Below, one piece after another: positions 4,153-9,641 of a DNA stretch of 9,641 nucleotides. The notes below the pieces were generated by a model, which was not told the DNA's origin, searched no databases, and saw nothing but the letters and a program-made list of their open reading frames with translations. The stretch is taken from assembly GCA_031286185.1 (NCBI GenBank), contig JAITUS010000030.1, positions 1 to 9,641 on the forward strand, written 5' to 3'. The translations under genes and the position numbers were made by a program. Within the stretch, counting starts at the first letter, position 1. Every line of letters begins with the position of its first letter. Source of the DNA: Rickettsiales bacterium (GTDB lineage Bacteria; Pseudomonadota; Alphaproteobacteria; Rickettsiales; Anaplasmataceae).

Positions 4153-6864
4153 ATGCAAGACAATATAGTATCAGTTTCAATAGTGAAAGAGCTGGAAGAT
4201 TCTTATCTCTCTTACGCAATGAGCGTGATCATAAGCCGAGCTATACCTGACGTGCGGGATGGATTTAAACCTGTACACAGGCGCATATTGTATGCGATGG
4301 CAAGGGCAGGATTCGATGCCGGTAAACCATATAAAAAGGCTGCTCGTATAGTTGGGGACGTAATGGGGAAATATCACCCACACGGTGATATGGCCATTTA
4401 TGACTCCTTGGTCAGAATGGCTCAAAATTTCTCTCTTCTTTTACCACTCATTGATGGACAAGGTAACTTTGGTTCGATAGATGGAGATCCACCAGCTTCG
4501 ATGCGATATACAGAAGCCAGGCTCCACAAAGTGTCGCATTTTTTATTGAATGATATCGATGAAGATACAGTTGACTTTAGGCCAAACTACGATGGAAATG
4601 AAACAGAGCCTGTTGTACTACCTGCAGAGTTTCCGAATCTGTTGGTAAACGGTGCAAGTGGTGTTGCAGTCGGTATGGCAACCAACATTCCTTCTCATAA
4701 CCTTGGTGAGGTAATTGATGCCTGCATGTTATATATAGATAATCCTGAAGTAACTTTAGATGAATTGCTTGAAGTGGTGCCGGGGCCGGATTTTCCAACT
4801 GGTGGAACGATTCTTGGTAGGTCTGGAATAAGATCAGCGTTTGCCACAGGCCGAGGCTCAATTGTTGTACAAGGTAAAACTCATATAGAAGATCTGCCGC
4901 AAGATAGGCAAGCAATAGTTATTGATGAAATACCTTACCAGGTAAATAAAGTAAAATTAATTGAGAAAATAGGTGAGCTTGTAAAAGAAAAGAAAATTGA
5001 TGGCATAACTGGAATCCGGGACGAGTCCGATAAGTCCGGCATTAGGGTAGTGGTTGATCTTAGGAAAAATACTGCAGCAGATTTTGTACTGAATCAAATA
5101 CTGGGACTTACTCCCTTAAGAAGTAGCTTTAGTGTTAACACTTTGGTTCTGAGCAACAACAGACCTGCTTTGATGTCATTGAAAGAAATCATAGCTGCTT
5201 TTGTTGACTTTAGAAAAGAAGTACTAATCAGGAGAACGGAATTTCGTCTAAGAAAAACGAGGGAAAAAGCTCATATATACATAGGGCTCTATATTGCAGT
5301 TTTGAGCATAGACGAAGTGATAAAAATCATTCGTGGTGCAAAAGATCCTGAGGAAGCAAGCAAAGAGCTTTTAAATAAGGAGTGGAAGACTTCAGCTGAA
5401 ATAAATACGACTATTAGCTTGATTTCAGACAGTGAGAGCTTTTTAAAGGATGGTGTATATAGATTAACCGAGCTGCAGACGAAGGCTATTCTTGACATGA
5501 AATTGCAACGCTTAACAGGTCTTGAAAAAGGCAAATTAGAAGCTGAGCTAAATTCAATGATCAACCTGATAAAAGAATATATCGTTTTTCTTGGCTCAGA
5601 GGAAAAATTGATGAAAGAAATAAAGAATAATTTACAAGAGATAAAAAACAGATTTGCTGTACCGCGAAAAACTTCAATAGAAGAGTCAGATGTAGACATT
5701 GAAGCTGAGGATCTCATTCCACAAGAGGATATGGTGGTGACCGTAACTATGAATGGTTACATTAAGCGCGTGAAGCTTTCTCACTATAGAACTCAGCGTC
5801 GTGGTGGAAAAGGAAAGCTGGGACAAGGATTAAAGGAAGAAGATGTAACCACGAAATTGTTTGTTGGAAATACCCACACTAGCCTTTTATTCTTTTCCAA
5901 TATTGGCAGAGTTTATAGGTTAAAGGTTTATAAATTACCTCTTGCAGAGCCAACAGCACGTGGAAGGGCGCTTGTTAATGTATTTCCTCTCACTGAAGAT
6001 GAAACTATAACTAACATCATGCCGCTCCCAAGTGAAAATGATGAAAATCAGAATATAGTCTTTGCTACTGCTCATGGAAACATAAGGCGTAACTCTTTAG
6101 CAGACTTTCATTATATTCCGAGCAATGGAAAGATAGCAATCAAGCTCGATGAAGGAGACAAATTAGTATCGGTTAAAGTATGCAACGAAATTGATCACGT
6201 TTTACTTTCAACGACGCTCGGAAAAAGCATCAGATTTGTTGTAAGTGATGTTCGCCAATTCAAAAGCCGCAATTCAGATGGCGTAAAAGGCATCAAACTT
6301 GTAAAGAATGACAGCGTGATATCCATGACCATACTAAACGGTATAGGTGTAACAACAGAAACAAAAGAACTTTACCTAAAAGTTCCACTTGCAAAAAGAC
6401 TGGAAGCTGCTACTAATAACGCCATTGATTCTAAGTTAGAAAAAACTTTGAACGATTTGGGAATAGACAGTGAATTATTCTTAAAACTTGCGGTGAATGA
6501 GGAGTTTATACTAACCATTACCGAAAATGGCTTTGGTAAAAGAACTTCTGCGTATGAGTACAGAGTAACCAATAGGGGTGGTGTTGGTATCACCAATATT
6601 CTTACTACCAGCAGAAACGGCAGTGTCGTTGCTAGTTTTCCAGTCGAGCAGGGTGACAATATAATGCTCATTACAGGTAAAGGAAAGTTAATTCGCATTT
6701 CAGTGGATGATATTAGAATCACAGGACGTAGCACTCAGGGAGTCACCCTATTTAAAACAGAGAGTAAAGAAAAGGTAGTGTCAGCAGCAAAAATTGAAGA
6801 TCCTGGTTCCACTGAAGATAGCACTTCTGAAGAAGTCGGAAACTCTGTCTCCTCTGAGCTGTAG
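4153..6864 (+). CDS. gyrA: DNA gyrase subunit A
   Basis: A 903-aa protein, full length for the family. With GyrB it forms the A2B2 gyrase that introduces negative supercoils using ATP; GyrA makes the double-strand break and wraps DNA. The breakage-reunion domain spans roughly residues 10-470. It shows the winged-helix HPHGD motif (75-79), [12 protein letters not shown] (101-112) and the active-site Arg118-Tyr119 of SMRYTEARL; Tyr119 corresponds to E. coli Tyr122. The C-terminal pinwheel carries the GyrA box QRRGGKG at 548-554, which separates gyrase from topoisomerase IV ParC. The tail (about 880-903) is acidic and Ser-rich. ATG 4153 aligns with the expected N-terminus, although no clear ribosome binding site is present. 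In the quinolone-resistance region the residue equivalent to E. coli Ser83 is Met80, while Asp84 (E. coli Asp87) is kept. GyrB is not in the window. No frameshift or premature stop is seen. Confidence 0.98.
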   Translation: MQDNIVSVSIVKELEDSYLSYAMSVIISRAIPDVRDGFKPVHRRILYAMARAGFDAGKPYKKAARIVGDVMGKYHPHGDMAIYDSLVRMAQNFSLLLPLIDGQGNFGSIDGDPPASMRYTEARLHKVSHFLLNDIDEDTVDFRPNYDGNETEPVVLPAEFPNLLVNGASGVAVGMATNIPSHNLGEVIDACMLYIDNPEVTLDELLEVVPGPDFPTGGTILGRSGIRSAFATGRGSIVVQGKTHIEDLPQDRQAIVIDEIPYQVNKVKLIEKIGELVKEKKIDGITGIRDESDKSGIRVVVDLRKNTAADFVLNQILGLTPLRSSFSVNTLVLSNNRPALMSLKEIIAAFVDFRKEVLIRRTEFRLRKTREKAHIYIGLYIAVLSIDEVIKIIRGAKDPEEASKELLNKEWKTSAEINTTISLISDSESFLKDGVYRLTELQTKAILDMKLQRLTGLEKGKLEAELNSMINLIKEYIVFLGSEEKLMKEIKNNLQEIKNRFAVPRKTSIEESDVDIEAEDLIPQEDMVVTVTMNGYIKRVKLSHYRTQRRGGKGKLGQGLKEEDVTTKLFVGNTHTSLLFFSNIGRVYRLKVYKLPLAEPTARGRALVNVFPLTEDETITNIMPLPSENDENQNIVFATAHGNIRRNSLADFHYIPSNGKIAIKLDEGDKLVSVKVCNEIDHVLLSTTLGKSIRFVVSDVRQFKSRNSDGVKGIKLVKNDSVISMTILNGIGVTTETKELYLKVPLAKRLEAATNNAIDSKLEKTLNDLGIDSELFLKLAVNEEFILTITENGFGKRTSAYEYRVTNRGGVGITNILTTSRNGSVVASFPVEQGDNIMLITGKGKLIRISVDDIRITGRSTQGVTLFKTESKEKVVSAAKIEDPGSTEDSTSEEVGNSVSSEL

Positions 6865-6892
6865 CAGCGATAGCTAAAAGTGCAAGTTTTTA

Positions 6893-6922
6893 TTGATTAA
6901 TCTATAGTATTTAAGCTAAAAT
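6893..6922 (+). promoter_or_regulatory. Possible petA promoter
   Basis: TTGATT (6893-6898) and TAAAAT (6917-6922) are separated by 18 bases in the 84-base gap between the gyrA stop and the petA start. The -10 region ends 26 bases before the ATG. No hairpin terminator for gyrA is evident in the same gap, so read-through from gyrA is possible too. Confidence 0.35.
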
Positions 6923-6948
6923 ATATATTTGTAGCTGAGTAGAGATTG

Positions 6949-7548
6949 ATGGACAAAAAATTAAATAAAAGTAAAAAATCGTTGGCGGACAAGAAGGCTA
7001 AAGAAGCACCTCTTGTTAAAGACCTCACTAAAAATAAGAGTAGGAGAGATTTTATAACATTAACTACATGTGCTATGGCAGGTATGGGAGCTGCAAGTGG
7101 ACTTTGGCCACTAGTTAAGTCTATGAACCCTTCCGCTGAAGTTTTAGCGATGTCTACGGTTGAGGTTAATCTATCTGATATTCAAGAAGGGCAAGGGAAA
7201 AAAGTAAAATGGCAAGGTAAACCGGTATTTATTCGCAGACGTACGAAACAAGAGATTGAGGCGGCAAGAGCAGTTGATGTAAAAATTTTGCGAGACCCCC
7301 AGCCGGATGAGCAAAGAGTATGCAAAGGAAAAGATGAGTGGTTAATTATGGTTGGAATATGCACCCATCTCGGGTGTGTGCCGGTTGATCATGCTACAAA
7401 AGATGGCAACGGTTGGTTCTGCCCTTGCCATGGCTCATACTATGATATATCAGGCCGAGTAATTGGGGGGCCTGCACCAAAAAATATGGCTATACCTGAT
7501 TATTTTTTTCCAAGTGAAAGTGTTGTGATAATTGGCAAAAAGGCTTAA
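6949..7548 (+). CDS. petA: Ubiquinol-cytochrome c reductase, Rieske iron-sulfur subunit
   Basis: A 199-aa subunit of the cytochrome bc1 complex (complex III). It carries the 2Fe-2S cluster that takes an electron from ubiquinol and passes it to cytochrome c1 on the periplasmic side of the inner membrane. After a Lys-rich cytosolic head comes a twin-arginine motif S-R-R-D-F (31-35) with a hydrophobic segment (about 36-57) that acts as uncleaved Tat anchor. The Rieske fold holds CTHLGC (138-143) and CPCHGS (158-163). Cluster ligands are Cys138, His140, Cys158 and His161, with a Cys143-Cys160 disulfide, all present. GGPAP (173-177) is the usual following loop. The ATG at 6949 is preferred to the adjoining TTG at 6946. 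In alphaproteobacteria petB (cytochrome b) normally follows in the same operon, but here only a start-like remnant is seen. Confidence 0.96.
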   Translation: MDKKLNKSKKSLADKKAKEAPLVKDLTKNKSRRDFITLTTCAMAGMGAASGLWPLVKSMNPSAEVLAMSTVEVNLSDIQEGQGKKVKWQGKPVFIRRRTKQEIEAARAVDVKILRDPQPDEQRVCKGKDEWLIMVGICTHLGCVPVDHATKDGNGWFCPCHGSYYDISGRVIGGPAPKNMAIPDYFFPSESVVIIGKKA

Positions 7549-7597
7549 CCTTGTAGATCTTTTGCATTATGGTAAAGAATTTTTAGGAGAAACGCAG

Positions 7598-7621
7598 ATG
7601 AGCACACTTGAAGTATTGTAA
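7598..7621 (+). pseudogene. petB: Truncated start of a gene after petA, probably petB (cytochrome b)
   Basis: AGGAG (7585-7589) lies 8 bases before ATG 7598, 49 bases past the petA stop. This is the spacing and signal expected of the next gene in a petABC operon. The frame encodes only MSTLEVL before TAA 7619-7621, and repeat DNA begins within about 20 bases. I infer that this is the 5' end of petB, cut by an insertion or rearrangement. The seven residues alone cannot prove the identity. Because complex III is useless without cytochrome b, an intact petB presumably exists elsewhere in the genome. Confidence 0.45.
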
Positions 7622-7639
7622 TTTGGTTACACAGTAAAC

Positions 7640-7674
7640 GATGTCATCCAAGTAGCCGACACCGGGATGACATC
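7640..7674. repeat. Palindromic element, GTCATCC type
   Basis: Perfect 10-bp arms GATGTCATCC (7640-7649) and GGATGACATC (7665-7674) enclose a 15-base loop. It belongs to the same style of element as the hairpin at 9373-9395, sharing TCATCC at its start; such GTCATCC-based palindromes are common in Wolbachia spacers. It sits just past the interrupted gene start at 7598. Confidence 0.7.
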
Positions 7675-7695
7675 TTTCTGGCAGGCTCAAACCAC

Positions 7696-7868
7696 GTATC
7701 TGTTCAGTGGAGCGGCAGAAAACGTTTAAATAAGCAAAATTGTTAGAATAAAGTGGGCTAAATAAGATGTAATGTGGTTGATTTGTTAACACTTTACACG
7801 CTTTTAGGCGAAAAATAGATCATTTAAAGCCTTTTGCTTGTTCCTCAGCCGGTCCCCTGAACAGATAC
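7696..7868. repeat. 173-bp segment bounded by inverted repeats, possible small transposon
   Basis: GTATCTGTTCAG (7696-7707) and CTGAACAGATAC (7857-7868) are perfect 12-bp inverted repeats. Similarity extends inward (TGGAGCGG against the complement of CCGGTCCC, two mismatches). The interior is AT-rich with no coding capacity. The right edge is only four bases from the TGA that ends the decayed terminase frame. This is the layout of a non-autonomous miniature inverted-repeat element, but no target duplication is obvious and no helper transposase is in the window. Confidence 0.5.
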
Positions 7869-7872
7869 CAAA

Positions 7873-9332
7873 TCACAATGTTCGTATGGCTGCAACCCGA
7901 GAGGTACTTTCTCTCATCCATTGCAGATATTGCACGGTGCTGTCGACTTGGTCATTGTGATGTGCTTCTGGAAACATTAAAATCTCATACTCAAAGTCAT
8001 TGAGCCATACTGCTTGGTGCGGCAGAAAAACTTTTCCAGACTCTATAGTCGGGACAATCTAGTGGAATCGGGCGAGTTTGTCATCATGTGGTACTATTTC
8101 AATAACAGGTAAATCACTGCTTGCTTTTAGCTCTTGCACCAATTGTTGACCACTTGTTTTGGCTTCGATCAAAATTGCGTGCGGTGTCCATCTTGCAGCC
8201 AGTGACAGAACTTGCTCTTTAAGTTTTGGATACTCAAGCTTTGCACGATACACGTCGAGTAAATAGAATTTATTACCTACCTTTGCCCAGGTAGTGCAGA
8301 CGCTAAAGTTGCTAGCGTTGCTCGTTGAAACCGCAGTGTCCCAACTTTGTGTTACATGCGAGAGATCGTCAGGAAAATTTCTATAGCGCTTCAGCCACTC
8401 TAGTTTGATTATACCGCTTGAAAGCGGCAAGGGGTTCTGCTGATATTGCGCAGCAAAAGCATAGCTTCCAAGTTCAGCCTTTATCATCTCAACTTCTTCC
8501 CTTCCCCATCTAGGGGATATAGCAACTTATCTTCTTCTCTTGAATATAACATCTTTGCAGGTCTAGCACATGACGCTGGTTTATTATTCACCCACCTAGT
8601 GTACCCATTTGCAGTTACTTGGACGACAGGAACAGGAGTTTTGATTGAATAAATAACTTCCTTATTTTCAGAAATCATCGGTAAGCAAATATGGTGCCAT
8701 ATGATTTTCGGTTTGGAGAGAAGGTGCCCGGTTAAGTCTTCCAAGTGGAGCCTGTGCATCACAAGAACAATTACTCCTTTTTTTCTATTGTTGAGCCTGC
8801 TTACTAAAGTCTGGTCAACCCAGTTTGTAGCACGCTTTCTAAGCGTTTCGCTCAAAGCTTGAGTGGAGCTTAGTGGATCATCCACGATAATGAAATCACC
8901 ACCTTCACCGGTCAATGTTCCTCCAACGGACGTTGCGATTCTATATCCTCTCTGCACTGTTTGGAATTTGTATTTAGTGTTTTGTCCTTTGGATAATTTT
9001 ACCTCTGGAAATAACTCTTGATACCAATCCGATTGCATTACGCACCTTGTGTCAAGCGAGTGCTTTTCGCTAAGTCGCTGAGAATGGCTTGCAACTATTA
9101 TCCTTGCAGTTGGCTGATTTCCCAGCATCCATGCGGGCCACGCAACACTGACGCACATGGACTTCATTGAGCGCGGAGGCATGTTGAATATTATGCGCTT
9201 CGCTTCACCGGCACTTGCCGCTTCTAGCCTGTCTGCTATGGCTTTCATACATTGATAGTCGTTATACTCACACCCCGGCATCACCGTTTTAAAGCATAAC
9301 TCAATGAATTTTAGAAAGTTTATGTTTTCCAT
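7873..9332 (-). pseudogene. terL: Phage terminase large subunit (WO-like prophage), broken twice
   Basis: TerL is the motor ATPase and nuclease that packages phage DNA into capsids. From ATG 9332 (AGGAG six bases upstream) the first frame gives 282 aa with the ATPase domain: Walker A MPPRSMKS (51-58), Walker B DFIIVDD (146-152) and the motif MHRLHLEDLTGHLL. A frameshift near the CCCC run (complement of 8513-8516) ends it at 8484. The continuing frame, legible as SPRWGREEVEMIKAELG, carries SYAFAAQYQQNP and the nuclease part (SWDTA, LLDVYRA, ILIEAKTSGQQLV) to an amber codon at 8059-8061. Beyond it the same frame stays open for 61 codons to TGA 7873, including the acidic motif HHNDQVDST. Restoring one base and one sense codon gives about 486 aa, a normal TerL length. 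The breaks disable packaging. No portal, capsid or tail gene is nearby, so this is an isolated prophage remnant. Confidence 0.9.
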
Positions 9333-9368
9333 ATTAGTCTCCTGTCACTCCAGTACCTCTTTTTTTCT

Positions 9369-9490
9369 TGTCATCCCAGTGCGTGACACTGGGATCCAGT
9401 TTTCCATAAAAACGGTGCATTTTAACATAACTTTTATGCTCACCTACTTGATAAAATTCCTGGATTCCAGCGTCAAGCGCTGGAATGATA
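9369..9490. repeat. Double-hairpin palindromic element
   Basis: Two perfect 9-bp hairpins with 5-base loops: ATCCCAGTG/CACTGGGAT (9373-9381 and 9387-9395) and ATTCCAGCG/CGCTGGAAT (9464-9472 and 9478-9486). The outer sequences TCATCCCAG and CTGGAATGA also pair with one mismatch, as do GGATCCAG and CTGGATTCC with small offsets. The whole unit can therefore fold as one larger imperfect inverted repeat. It lies just upstream of the terminase pseudogene. This is a characteristic Wolbachia spacer repeat style, recognised by eye. Confidence 0.7.
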
Positions 9491-9513
9491 ACGTTTGTTG
9501 TAAAAACAAATGT
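9491..9513. repeat. Small hairpin next to the double-hairpin element
   Basis: ACGTTTGTT (9491-9499) pairs with AACAAATGT (9505-9513) with one G-T pair and a 5-base loop. It abuts the preceding element and may be part of it. There is no T-run to suggest a terminator. Confidence 0.45.
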
Positions 9514-9525
9514 TCATTCATAAAT

Positions 9526-9641
9526 TGCAACTAGCTATAAATATTAAGAAATTTACCAAGCGAAAAAAAGGCAAAGAAATCCCGAGTAGCGAGTTTTGAC
9601 TCTATAATACTTAAAATTGGCGCTATAATAATTTGCTGACG
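9526..9641. repeat. Third copy of the spacer repeat found near position 1014
   Basis: An identical 18-mer, TTAAGAAATTTACCAAGC, occurs at 9544-9561 and 1035-1052 in the same orientation. Similarity extends both ways: AACTAGC before it, then an A-run, then CCC-GAG-GTAGC/AGTAGC, then a T/A-rich part ending in CTGACG or TTGGCG. The core here is bounded by AACTAGCTA (9529-9537) and TAGCGAGTT (9587-9595), 8 of 9 pairing. The copy runs off the right edge. It does not encode anything recognisable. Confidence 0.7.

Noticed and set aside
4177..6734. Several minus-strand ORFs of 82-142 codons inside gyrA
   Set aside because: They are antisense shadows of a clearly conserved coding frame, without start signals or recognisable protein features.
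7583..7792. 69-aa minus-strand ORF between petA and the terminase remnant
   Set aside because: It spans the palindrome at 7640-7674 and part of the inverted-repeat segment, has no good ribosome binding site, and overlaps the petB-like start on the opposite strand.
8484..8520. Programmed frameshift in the terminase
   Set aside because: No slippery heptamer with a downstream structure was evident, and a second lesion (amber at 8059) shows the gene is simply decaying.
9304..9534. 76-aa plus-strand ORF at the right side
   Set aside because: It lies over the terminase start and the double-hairpin repeats, and its sequence is a translation of those palindromes.

Overview
The window looks like a piece of a Wolbachia (Rickettsiales, Alphaproteobacteria) chromosome. 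The reasons are AT-rich DNA, dense small palindromic repeats in the spacers, an IS5-type transposase start, a decayed WO-like phage terminase, and Rickettsiales-type GyrA and Rieske proteins. I assign the genus by recognition of protein and repeat style, not by a search; the strain cannot be named.

Left part (1-1525): this is accessory, decayed DNA. An insertion-sequence end carrying a transposase start (minus strand) abuts a 5'-truncated RelB-like antitoxin, which is followed by an apparently complete RelE/ParE-type toxin. About 1 kb without a conventional gene follows. It holds an aborted gene start, hairpins, a 17-A tract and two diverged copies of a ~130-150 bp repeat. A good minus-strand promoter fires into this array through a 26-codon hydrophobic ORF.

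Middle left (1384-4021, all minus strand): this part holds a membrane-anchored SgcJ/DUF4440-type NTF2-fold protein with a possible 41-aa downstream ORF and a terminator-like hairpin. Next come a 511-aa unrecognised protein with a disordered acidic N-terminus and a strong ribosome binding site, and a complete tRNA-Val(UAC).

Middle right (4095-7548, plus strand): these are housekeeping genes. gyrA encodes the DNA gyrase A subunit. petA encodes the Rieske iron-sulfur subunit of the cytochrome bc1 complex and has its own likely promoter. Just after petA there is a ribosome binding site and an ATG, where petB normally begins. The frame stops after seven codons and runs into repeat DNA.

Right part (7622-9641): a cluster of palindromic repeats precedes a minus-strand phage terminase large subunit pseudogene, broken by one frameshift and one in-frame amber codon. 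A double-hairpin element follows, and then a third copy of the repeat seen near position 1014.

Overall, a conserved core (tRNA-Val, gyrA, petA) is flanked on both sides by mobile-element and prophage debris that share a repeat family. The points most worth following up are the repeat family with its promoter and small hydrophobic ORF, the IS-truncated antitoxin beside an intact toxin, the lineage-specific 511-aa protein, and the apparent loss of petB continuity after petA.
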